NCBI GenBank assembly: GCA_018857735.1
Contig: JABMCL010000106.1
Location: 482,501-546,500 of the forward strand
DNA from: Alviniconcha marisindica
Lineage: Eukaryota; Mollusca; Gastropoda; Provannidae
DNA: 64,000 bases
Direction of reading: 5' to 3'
Shown here: in pieces, positions 26,608 to 59,954 of the stretch
Layout of the letters: each line of letters opens with the position of its first letter
Position numbering within the stretch: the first letter of the stretch is position 1
The notes under the pieces: generated by a model
The model's input: only the letters and a program-made list of their open reading frames with translations
Told to the model about the DNA's origin: nothing
Databases searched by the model: none
Translations under genes and position numbers: made by a program

Positions 26608-26824
26608 GAAATAACTTGTGATATGTTGGTATTCATATTTCTCTATCTTTGTGACTAACAACACGCTCATCAATAATTGGACCAGCCACATATCCCCATG
26701 AGTTGGTTAGTAATTGGATTCTAATGTCCTGTCAACAACACAGACACACTCCTGAACTGACACTCCCGGAGACTGACTACGACAAAAGCATTAAAGTTAT
26801 GAAATACACCAGCAAAAACACCAG

Positions 26825-27315
26825 GGAGCAAGGATAGCTCAGTGGTTAGAGCACCGGACTCATGATTAAAAGGTCGGGGGTTCGAGTCCCGGAAGGAGCG
26901 GCGGGATAATTTTATTCTCCTGTGTCAACTTTTTGCGCTGGCTGTTATTTCCGTATCCGTTCCACCCCGTGTTACCGCAATAGCACGTACAAAATCCCGG
27001 TCATTCTGCCAAAAGTGCAGGTGGCAGGTTACAGCTAAACATGCAAACACCTTATGTACGTGGTTTTGCATGAAGTGACGTGACATGGTGCATGGTTGTA
27101 TGGTGGTCACAGAACGTGCGCCGAGACGGCAGCAGTTTCACGTGGCACCAGCCACGTAACGACCAAACAGCGCTGTAAGTACACCACTTAAGTGGCTATT
27201 CAAAACCTGTTATCAAAGGCAAGTCATTCATTCAGAATCACATGCAACAAAAACGCACCCAGTCTACTATGAGAGTGGAGAATAGCGCTATATAAAAGAG
27301 ATCAACAACAACAAT
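26825..27315 (+). repeat. tRNA-derived SINE, full length
   Basis: The head has an A-box-like TAGCTCAGTGGTTAGAGCAC and a B-box GGTTCGAGTCCC. The body includes AAAAGTGCAGGTGGCAGGTT. The tail is GCGCTATATAAAAGAGATCA followed by CAACAACAAC. It is the best preserved copy of the family in the window. Confidence 0.9.
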
Positions 27316-27349
27316 GAGAATCGTTACAAAGCAGACGAAAATTTCACAG

Positions 27350-28060
27350 GGGTACAAATGCCAACAACAACTGTAGTCCTCCAAAATAACACAGTGTTGA
27401 GATTACCATACCATTCACACTGAGACATTGTGAACGTACTGTGAAGAACACCGCACCATTCACATCGAAAGACTGTGCACATAATGTTACGGAAACCATA
27501 CCATTCACATCAAGATACTGTACAGACAACGTTACAAATACCATACCATTTACTGTTCACATAATGTTACAAATACAATACCATGCACGTTAATCAACTG
27601 TGCACAGAATGTTAGGAATACCATACTATTCACATCACTTGTACACATAACATTACGAATACCATACCGTTGACATCCAGATACTGTGCACATAACGTTG
27701 TCAGTACCATACCGTTCACATCAAGATGCTGTGCACATAACGTTGTAAATATCATATTGTTCACATCAAGATACTGTGCACATAACGTTGTAAATACCAT
27801 ACATTCACATCAAGATACTGTGCACATAACGTTGTAAATACCATACCATGTGCACACATAACGTTGTCAATACTATACCATTCATATCAACAAACTGCAC
27901 ATAACGCTGTAAATACCACACAATTCACATCAAGACGCTGTGCACATAGCGTTGCAAATACCATACCATTCACATCAAGGTACTGTGCACATAATGTTAC
28001 TAATACCACTTCATTTACATCAAGATACTGTGCAAATTAGCGTCATCAGATTATGCACCA
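27350..28060. repeat. Minisatellite, about 45-bp period, about 16 units
   Basis: The unit contains ACCATACCATTCACATCAAG and ATACTGTGCACATAACGTTG. The 5' units are more degenerate. Confidence 0.9.
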
Positions 28061-28319
28061 TAAAATACATCTGGATTGCAAACTCTCCATATTACCCTGT
28101 GACATGCACCTGTAGTTAAAACTTGAGCAAGAAAAATAAGTGTGGAATGCTGAAGTTATTTACAGTAGCCATGTATACTGTGGAACCGCTCTTTAAATAG
28201 TCAACACCCTCAAAACATTGGTTACAACTGGCGTTAAGAGAAAGGTGCCTTCTCTCGGTTTTAATGGGGTTCACGCATACCCTATCATGCATGTAGATGC
28301 ATGCACATACCCTACCTGC

Positions 28320-28470
28320 ACACATATATATATGCAAACACTCACACACACACTCACACTCACACACACACACACACACACACACAGATACATACACGGA
28401 TTCATGCATGCACACCCGCGCGCGCGCGCACACACACACATGCACGCACACACATATACACACAAACACA
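28320..28470. repeat. Short degenerate (CA)n with CG block
   Basis: CA-rich with TATA and CGCG interruptions. Confidence 0.85.
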
Positions 28471-28664
28471 CAAAAAGTCAAACCACTGGCCAGATACAGC
28501 TGAACATATCTGCTTAAGATATGCAAGCTCAGTGAACACTGCGTTAAGAAAACAGACGCGCGACCAAGGACACAAGGAATCAAGCACTTTATGCAATTCA
28601 TCCTCATCACTCATTCACCAACTTCCAGTACTTGTGTTTCAAAGGCTACACTGGGGAAACTTTT

Positions 28665-29103
28665 GAAATGTAGTGGAGCACATATGGGCTTGCCCATGCG
28701 TATAGATACCGTCTTAAACGGAACACTCCCTCTAGATGTCCACTCCAGCCCCCAACAGAGGCCTGCAGTAGAGCACATATGGGATTTCCCGTGCGCATAG
28801 ATACCGTCTTAAACGGAACACTCCCTCTAGATGTGCACTCCAGCGCCCAACAGAGGCCTGCAGTAGAGCACATATGGGATTTCCCGTGCTCATAGATACC
28901 ATCTTAAACAGAACACTCCCTCTAGATGTCCACTCCAGCCCCCAACAGAAGCCTGCAGTAGAGCACATATGGGATTTCCCGTGCGCATAGATATCGTCTT
29001 AAACTGAACACTTCCTCTAGATGTCCACTCCAGCCCCCTCCAGCAGTTAAGACAGGCATGCCGTGGAGCACATATGGGCTTTCCCGTACGCATAGATACC
29101 GTG
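28665..29103. repeat. Tandem repeat, about 105 bp, 4.5 units
   Basis: The unit contains GAGCACATATGGGATTTCCC, GTGCGCATAGATACCGTCTT and CACTCCCTCTAGATGTCCAC. Half of the unit resembles the dispersed element seen at 40,770-40,850 and 58,405-58,490 (a GCTC-GGAAAGCCCA-CATGTGCTCCA core). Confidence 0.85.
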
Positions 29104-29945
29104 TGTGTTTTCATTCTGTTTAGCTTTGAGGACCTCCTTTCCGTTTAGGTTCTCTTCTTTCCGTTTAGCTTTAAGGACCTCCTTTCCGTTTAGCTTCAAG
29201 GACCTCCTTTCTGTTTATGTTTTCTCCTTTCTGTTTAGCTTTAAAGGACCTCCTTTCGGTTTAGTTTTGAGGACCTCCTACTGTTTAGCTTTGAGGACCT
29301 CCTTTCTGTTTAGTTTTGAGGACCGCCTTTCTGTTTAGTTTTGAGGACCGCCTTTCTGTTTAGCTTTGATGACCTTTCTGTTTAGCTCTGAGGACCTCCT
29401 AATGTTTAGCTCTGAGGACCTCCTTTCTTTAGCATTGATGACCTCCTTTCTGTTTAGCTTTAACGACCTCCTTTCTGCTTAGCTTTGAGGACCTCCTGCT
29501 GTTTAGCTTTGACAACCTCCCTTCCGTTTAGCTTTAAGGACCTCCTTTCTGTTTAGCTTTGAGGATCTCTCTGTTTAGCTTTGAGGACCTCCTTTCTGTT
29601 TAGCTTTGAGGACCTCCTTTCTGTTTAGCTTTGAGGACCTCCTTTCTGTTTAGTTCTGAAGACCTCCATTCTGTTTAGCTTTGGGGACCCACTTTCTGTT
29701 TAGCTTTGAGGACCTCCTTTCTGTTTAGCTTCAGGACCTTTCTGTTTAGCTTTGAGGGCCTCTTTTCTGTTTAGCTGGAGGACCTCCTTTCTGTTTAGTT
29801 CTGAAGACCTCCTTTCTGTTTAGCTTTGAGGACCTTTCTGTTTAGTTTTGAGGACCTCCTTTCTGTTTAGCTTTGATGACCTCCTTTCTGTTTAGCTTTG
29901 AGGATTTCCTACTGTTTAGCTTCGAGGAACTCTTTCTGTTCACCT
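29104..29945. repeat. Minisatellite, 24-25 bp period, about 34 units
   Basis: The unit is TTTCTGTTTAGCTTTGAGGA plus CCTCC. Truncated units are scattered through the array. Confidence 0.95.
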
Positions 29946-30019
29946 GTTTGAACCCAGCCACAAGGGCAGGCCTAAAACCGACTTTTCTTCATGCCATTTG
30001 CTTCTCCATCACAATTTCC

Positions 30020-30818
30020 TTAGGCCATAGTGATCTCGGCAACACTACAAGGTCATTAACTCTAAAGTCACAGTGATCTCGGCAACGCTACAAGGCCATT
30101 AACTCTGAAGTCACAGTGATCTCGGCAACACTACAAGGCCATTATAACTCTTAAGTCACAGTGATCTCTGCGACACGGCAAGGCCATTAACTCTGAAGTC
30201 ACTGTGATCTTGGTGACACGGCAATACCAATAATTCTGAAGTTCCAGCAATCTCTGCGACATAATAAGACCATTAACTCTGAAGGCAGAGATTTCTGCAA
30301 CATGACAAGGCCATTAACTATGACGTCACACTGATCTCTACAACACTACAAGGCCATTAATTATGAAATCACAGCGATCTCTGTGACACAAGGCCATTAA
30401 TTCTGAAGTCACAGTGATCTCTGTGACACAAGGCCATTAACTCTGAAGTGACAGGGATCTCTGTGACACAAGGCCATTAACTCTGAAGTCACAGGGATCT
30501 CTGTGACACAAGGCCGTTAACTCTAAAGTCCCAGGGATCTCTGTGACATAACAAGGTCATTAACTCTGAAGTCAATGATTTCGACGACATAACAACACCA
30601 TTAACTCTAAAGTCACAGTGATTTCTGCAACATGACAAGGCCATTAACTCTGAAGTCACAGTGATCTCTGTGACACAAGGCCATTAACTCTGAAGTCACA
30701 GTGATCTCTGTGACACAAGACCATTAATTCTGAAGTCACAATGATCTCTGCCATGTGACAAGCCCATTAACTCTGAAGTCACAATGATCTCTGTGACACA
30801 AGGCCATTAACTCTAAAG

Positions 30819-30830
<12 letters not shown>
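30020..30830. repeat. Minisatellite, about 40-bp period, about 20 units
   Basis: The unit contains AAGGCCATTAACTCTGAAGT and CACAGTGATCTCTGTGACAC. The array ends within a few bases of the tentative TRAF7 stop codon, so it would lie in or just beyond the 3' UTR. Confidence 0.9.
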
Positions 30831-53308
<22,478 letters not shown>

Positions 53309-53480
53309 CGCTGGCTGTTCTGTACGACTGGGGCGATGTCAGCTTCGTGTGGGATGTTCGTCCTCTGCTTCTGGATCAGTGACGTGATCTTTTGTTGTCA
53401 TTGCTTTAGAACAGGACCCGCAAAGACGCGGATGTGACAAAAATATATCTCTCTGTTCTGTCCAGGAAGTGAAAGTAATC
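53309..53480 (-). promoter_or_regulatory. Probable TRAF7 5' UTR and promoter
   Basis: Directly upstream of the ATG. Contains a CRE/E-box-like ATCACGTCAC (near 53,380, minus) and an ETS-like AGGAAGTG (53,464, plus). No TATA box seen. Assignment rests mainly on position. Confidence 0.35.
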
Positions 53481-53559
53481 TTAGACCGTACAGTTTGTAA
53501 ATGGTATTGATTGGATGAACAATCCGTTTAGACATACTTGCCGTTCGGGAACAGTTGTA

Positions 53560-53915
53560 TGACATTGTTTGCTACGTTCCCCCCCACCCCCAACCCCCTT
53601 CTTCTTTTTTCTCTTCTTTTTTCCCCGCTTCTTATTTTTCTTTGTTTGTTGTTTTTTTTGGTTTCTATTTTGTTTCTGTTTCTTTTGTTTTGTTGTTTTC
53701 TTGTCGTTTGTTATTTGTTGTTTTTCGTTTGTTTTTGATGTTTTTTTGTTGTTGTTGTTTTTTTGTGTTTTTTTTTTTTTTTGGGGGGGGGTAGGCATAC
53801 TACTCTTTGCCCTCGCTTTGAAACTAGCTGTTTTACCATTTTTAAGTCTGTGTCACTAAATCATGTGTGTGTGTAGTTTTAGTATGGAAAGGTTATACTA
53901 GGTTTTTGCCTAATT

Positions 53916-54010
<95 letters not shown>
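53560..54010. repeat. T-rich stretch, (CT)n and (CA)n
   Basis: Pyrimidine/GTTT-rich to 53,795 with a poly-G, CT at 53,920-53,975, CA at 53,980-54,008. Confidence 0.85.
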
Positions 54011-54013
<3 letters not shown>

Positions 54014-55030
54014 ACATAAAATATCTTTCACATAAAATATCTTTATTTTCCCTCTTTCAAGTTTGTCTTGAACAGAACAACATTTAACAATCAACTGGAA
54101 ACGTTACAGAAACACAACAAGCACACATGTATGACATCATCCACTCAGTTCTCTAATCATTTCACACTGTGTTTGCCCTGATATAAGTGTAATGGTTGAC
54201 TGGGCATAAAACACCAAGTTACTTCTTTATTCACACTGTGTTCAGTCCACTGAAGGAAAAATACATGTTGTGGCAACTGGTACCACCACATTCACAGTTC
54301 TTCCAGCAGAGACTGGGATCTCAGCAGAGTTTCCAACACTTGTTCAGTTTACACACATTACACAACTATAATGCTTGATCAATTTTGTCCCCCTATTGAC
54401 TCATTCATTCATCCAATCCAACTTACTGATGTAACTGTCGATGAAAAAGAAATACACACACACATCACATTTGCATACTTACACACAGAAAAACATGCAG
54501 GCACACATGCACATGTAACAAGTGAACAAATTACACGATGTAATGATGACTTCATCCATTCTAAGATCACCAAAGATCAAGACGGAATAGATCTGATATC
54601 AACAATTCCACCATGCAGTTAATTGCACCTCGAAAGAACCAGAGTGGAAACACAAGAGTACATATGCACCACAACAGTCCACAAATCCAATAAGCTAGCA
54701 CGCAAGAACCAAGAAGCATTATACCTGTACACAGTACATCCTGCAATGAGCCGGCTCTTTAATAAAAGACAATCTGCCCCCACTTTGGGTGCACTGGGTG
54801 CGACCCAACATTGCACATTGGGTGCAGCCCTCTGACCCACAGTACCCAATTCACAAGGGTGAAATGACATTCACAGCATGTACAGCATAAAGCAAGATTC
54901 AGGGAAACAAATCCCTTTTTTGTTGTTGTTGCTTTTTTCCACCAGTTGTACAGTGTATGATCAAAATCTTTGTACAGTGCAGAGAAATGAAGGATACGAT
55001 CACAGTCCTGGTATCTTCATACTGCGTGAC
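54011..55030. other. Intergenic sequence without a supported gene
   Basis: An element tail at 54,178-54,225 (GTGTAATGGTTGACTGGGCA). The rest is unique. Open frames of 60-83 codons have no recognisable domain. Confidence 0.45.
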
Positions 55031-55228
55031 ATGTGCATACACATGCAGAGTGTCACTCACACACACACACTGTAGGAATGTACAGTCACATGTATACACA
55101 CACAGTGTCACACCAGCACACAGGTTTTACACACACTGTAGCATATGTATAGTGTCATATACATGGTGACACACACCCTGCAATGCATGTATAGTGTCAT
55201 ACACTCACACACTTTAACACAAGCATTG

Positions 55229-55286
<58 letters not shown>

Positions 55287-55328
55287 ACACACACAGTGTC
55301 ATTCACACTGTAACATATATAGTGTCAC

Positions 55329-55363
<35 letters not shown>

Positions 55364-55608
55364 CACACACAAAAAAACACACACACAACATACACATTGT
55401 AAAAGACGTATAGCATCTCACACACTGTAACACATGTATAGTGTCTCTCTCACATAATAACCAATGGGCACTTGGCGCACCTAATCTGTAACAGCCCTAA
55501 TCGATAACAAATTTTATTATACATGCATATATTATTCCAATGACAAAGATTCAAATGCACAGGCATGCACACCCACATCCACCACCCCTACACACACACA
55601 CACACGCA

Positions 55609-55680
<72 letters not shown>
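55031..55680. repeat. Degenerate CA/TGTCA array
   Basis: ACACACTGTAGCATATGTAT and GTGTCATAC-type words repeat irregularly around CA runs (55,230-55,282; 55,327-55,390; 55,590-55,680). Confidence 0.85.
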
Positions 55681-55682
<2 letters not shown>

Positions 55683-56049
55683 TGTGATATGCACACAAAC
55701 AGCACCACATAATTAACATGTACAGTTTAGCACTGAAATTTCCGGAATGTAAATATTTACAAAACACAAATTGCAAATCGCAACTATCAGCATGCCACTC
55801 TCAATTCAGTCATGTTAGCTGGTACACACAAAAGCCACCCTCTCTCTCTCTCTCTGCAAGTACAGTTATCACACCCACCCCTCCCAATCTCTCTCAGAGC
55901 TGACTTAACAGCCAATCACCTTTCTAGTGAATACCCACCCACCCACCCCCACCCCTCCAGATAAGCTTTAAAAAAACCTGCACCAACAAATAAGTGATAT
56001 GGTCCACTGAAAATGCTAGATCTCCTTGCTTCAGCACAAAAGAGACAAA

Positions 56050-56910
56050 AGTGAAAACTTGACATCCTGTGATAGCAACAGACCATGTAAACAGTCCACA
56101 TCCTGTGACAGCAACAGACCATGTGAACAATGGGCAACTTAGCTGCGGATCACCCCGCTAGGTGGTGCTGGGCATATTTGGGGCTTTGACAAAGCTCGGG
56201 TCAGCTGAAAATGATCTCCCCTACACTAGCCAGGTGGCGCTGGGCCTGTTTGGGCAGTGTAATGCTCAAGCCAGCAAAGTAGCTCATTCACATCCTGTTA
56301 TTGCAACAGATCATGTGAACAATCCACATCCTGTGATTGCAACAGATCATGTGAACAATCCACATCCTGTGACAGCAACAGACCATGTGAACAATTCACA
56401 TCCTGTGACAGCAACAGACCATGTGAACAATTCACATCCTGTGATAGCAACAGACCATGTGAACAATTCACACCCTGTGACAGCAACAGACCATGTGAAC
56501 AATTCACACCCTGTGACAGCAACAGACCATGTGAACAATTCACACCCTGTGACAGCAACAGACCCTGTGAACAATTCACATCCTGTTACAGCAACAGACC
56601 ATGTGGACAGTCCACATCCTGTGATAGCAACAGACCATGTGAACAATTCACATCCTTTGCAACACCACCTGAACAATTCACATCCTGTGACAGCAACAGA
56701 CCATGTGAACAATTCACATCCTGTGATAGCAACAGACCATGTGAACAAATCACATCCTGTGACAGCAACAGACCATGTGAACAATTCACAGCCTCAGATA
56801 GCAACAGACCACGTGAACAATTCACATCCTGTGGCAGCAAGTCACATGCTGTGACAGCAACAGACCACATCAACAACTCACATCCTGTGACAGCTAAAAA
56901 CAAACCCATC
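56050..56910. repeat. 36-bp minisatellite, about 20 units
   Basis: The unit is TTCACATCCTGTGACAGCAA plus CAGACCATGTGAACAA. Because 36 is a multiple of three, all frames stay open (for example HVNNSHPVTATD repeats). An insertion with CTAGGTGGTGCTGGGC and its partial copy CAGGTGGCGCTGGGCC occupies 56,140-56,275. Confidence 0.95.
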
Positions 56911-57059
56911 ATGATGCAGCAATATGAATGTGACACATATAAAATGATATACATGACACATTCCACATCCAGTTTCCGATACCCAACAGCCCCCATCCAT
57001 GTGGAATTCTGTCATCATAATTGTTTATGTATCACAGGCACTTGCAAGCAGTGGGGAAG

Positions 57060-57250
57060 AAGTCAACACAGAGCAAACTACCTACTCAAAAAAAAAATCA
57101 GTCAAGAGCACCCAGTCACTAAGTCAACCCAGAACAAACTCCCTACTCCGCACAAAACAAACTCCTTACTCAAAAAATCAGTCACAAAGTCACCACAGAA
57201 CAAACTCTCTACTCAAAAAAATCACTCAGTCACTCAAACCAACTACCCCT
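57060..57250. repeat. Irregular short tandem repeat
   Basis: AACAAACTCCCTACTC and AAAAAATCAGTCAC words recur three to four times. Confidence 0.7.
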
Positions 57251-57412
57251 GTCTGAAGTACTGCAAGTTATAGAGCCATTAAAAAAAAAAAAAAATTTTT
57301 TTACCTGTCCATTAACTCTTTGCCTGCCAAAGAATAGAACTCCTGATGCAATTCTTTCCAAAAGGATTTTTTTTTCTCCTGAAACAAGAATGACTGCTAG
57401 TGTTCTAAAACT

Positions 57413-57908
57413 AGATCCAAACACATAAAAGGTTAAAAAGAACATTATATATTAGGACAAAACACAACATGCAAATTTTCAGGGTAATCCATTTTTTCAA
57501 GCTACAAAACAACACTTAAACAACAGTTAAACAGTGAAAAATGACACGTAGAACTAGGATACTTATCTGCTTTTTCCATGCAGTGGACACGAAAGCACAG
57601 TTCAATCAAAAGCAGATAAGCATCCAAGTCTTACATGTCATTTTTCACCCTTTAACTGTTATGTTGCTGATGATGATGTGGGGCTTCATGTCCTCGGATG
57701 TCGGGTTGACATATTAGGGACAAACTGTAATCAGTTATGTTGTTTTGTAGCTCTCCCTGATATAACAGTACTGGCTGACTGGGCGTAAAACAGCAAGTTA
57801 CTTATTTACTGTTTTGTAGCTTGATATGGGGGATTACCCCAAAAATTTGCACACTGTGTTTTGTCCAAATGAATAGCATTTTTTTTAACCTCTTATGTGT
57901 CTGGACCT
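57413..57908. repeat. Long-inverted-repeat (MITE-like) element
   Basis: The left end CCAAACACATAAAAGGTTAA, with GGACAAAACACAACATGCAA and AAGCTACAAAACAACACTTA, is matched inverted by the right end (TTGTTTTGTAGCTTGATA, then GTGTTTTGTCC, and AACCTCTTATGTGTCTGGAC). The arms are roughly 110 bases and the centre has no coding capacity. Related pieces lie at 32,020-32,400 and 38,240-38,325. Confidence 0.75.
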
Positions 57909-57980
57909 TCCAAAAGGAATCTCACAGACAGGTTATCCCAACCAGGCGCATTCATTTTCCAGAACCTGGCCTCTCCTGAG
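57905..57980. repeat. Single unit related to the 13.2-14.5 kb minisatellite
   Basis: CAGACAGGTTATCCCAACCA then GCGCATTCATTTTCC and GAACCTGGCCTCTCCTGA align with the 65-bp unit. Confidence 0.8.
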
Positions 57981-58569
57981 CGGACATGAACAGTCAGAAC
58001 TCCAGCAGGACATCCTGGAACGTCTTTGCAGCAGACGGGAAACACCTCACCATTGATGTTACTCGAGGTCATAAAGACAGGGAAAGGGTGAAGTTTTTTT
58101 GTTTTTGTTTTTTGTTTTTTACATGGTTCTTGACAGCTATGACATCTTTAAAGATGCAACAAAGCTCACTCATCCCCCTACCCCCACCGCCAAAGACAAA
58201 ACATTTCCCTCACACTCCGTCTCCTCCCCCCTCCGCCACCCACCCACCCCGCACACAGTGACACACACATCCTCACACCCTCAATTCCACCGATCCTCTA
58301 CAAAATAAAGCTACTGTTAGTATGTCAGAACTGTTGAATTAGGTACATTCCTGAAGCAAATCCCATACGAATACCACCATCAGAGTTCAGTTCAGTTCAT
58401 TTGAAGATGGTATCTATGCGCTCGGAAAAGCCCACATGTGCTCCACCCCGTCTCCCAGAAATGTCCCCAATGTTGCCTTTGAAACACCTTCAGAAACCAA
58501 AGGCTGATGAAAACAACACAAATGGCAGAACCCAAACACTGACTGATATGACGCAGGCTTCAGACTTCA
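57981..58569. other. Probable COG4 3' UTR and flank
   Basis: Contains a copy of the GGAAAGCCCACATGTGCTCC element (58,418-58,440) and C-rich stretches near 58,170-58,255. No minus-strand polyadenylation signal was confidently located. Confidence 0.4.
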
Positions 58570-58612
58570 TCACAATTTTAATCTCTTGATGTCATCACTT
58601 CGGAAATCAGTC
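58570..58612 (-). CDS. COG4: COG4 last exon
   Basis: Acceptor GCTTTTCAG|GACTG. Encodes (R)[13 protein letters not shown] and TGA. Matches the RIDFRSEDIKRLRL end of COG4, so the natural C-terminus is intact. Confidence 0.95.
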
Positions 58613-58885
58613 CTGAAAAGCAAACAAAGCAATTCATTAAACAAATAAACTGTTTACACTTTAGGCAAAAAGGATTCACAAAATCTAACCAGCATCACAC
58701 AAAATAATCACTCAAAGCAGCCTGTCGGTGCCAGACTCAGCAGAAACAATTTTGAAATCAACAAATAATGCCTTCAACCATTGTATAATAACAATTAAAA
58801 AACTATAAAAACAACAACTATAAAGCGCAAAATTACATCCATAGAGACAATTCTCAGCATGTACATGCACATGTGCACACATATG

Positions 58886-58916
<31 letters not shown>

Positions 58917-59880
58917 CTGATCAAACAAACATACTGACAACAAGATTGAAGTATCTACATTCAGATACATGCTTCTTCATGCCTATTATATAGACTAGCT
59001 AACTGGTTTAGTCTGTTCATATTAATTTTTTATATATTTATGTTTATGCTTGGTGTGTGTATGTATGTTCATATGTTAAAATACTGAGTAAAAAAAAAAA
59101 AGAAGAATAAAAAAAGGATCAACATGTACACAGCATGTTTAAAAAGAAAGACAGCAAGACAAAGAGGGACTGGCTGACCTGAGGTTGAGCGTCTGTCGAA
59201 CCTCAGTGGGCGTTAGTCGCCAGGTGAGAGGTCCAGAGTTCTGCCCCCAGTAATCCATGATCTCCGACACCTGTGCCAGGTAAATGTAAATTGAAACAAT
59301 CTTTCATCTATTATATCCAACACCTATGCCAGGCAAATACAAACTGAAACAGTTTTTCACCTAATATTCAATCAGACACAATGTCAGGCAAATACAAACT
59401 GAAATTTTAAAACTTTCTTTCACCTACTCCATTACCTGTGCCAGGTAAATACCAACTGAAACTTTCTTTCACCTGACCTATGGTACCTGTGTTAGGTAGA
59501 TACCAACTGAAACTTTTACCTGACCTCCCACAACCTGTGTAAATACAAACTGAAACTTTCACTTCATCTCCCACAACCTGTGTAAATACAAACTGAAATT
59601 GTCTTTCATCTGATCTCCAACACCTGTGCCAGGTAACTACATAAAGGAAATTTTCTTTCATCTGACTTCCAACACCCGTGCCACCTTTTGGACACCTGTG
59701 CCAGGTAAATACCAACATTTCTTTCACCCAATTTTAATAATAATAATGGAAATTTGTAAAGCGCCTACCCTGCAGCTCAAAGCGCTGAACAAGCATCCAC
59801 ACATAATGTACATCGAGATGGAAAATGTTATAAAAAACACACGATATCGACAAGGTTTCACACATAACTATGCAAAATAT

Positions 59881-59954
<74 letters not shown>

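Noticed and set aside
26825..26900. tRNA gene
   Set aside because: Same reasoning. It continues into a SINE body repeated at 2425 and 63,145.
56162..56854. 230-codon frame with HVNNSHPVTATD repeats
   Set aside because: A 36-bp minisatellite keeps all frames open. No flanking exon signals.
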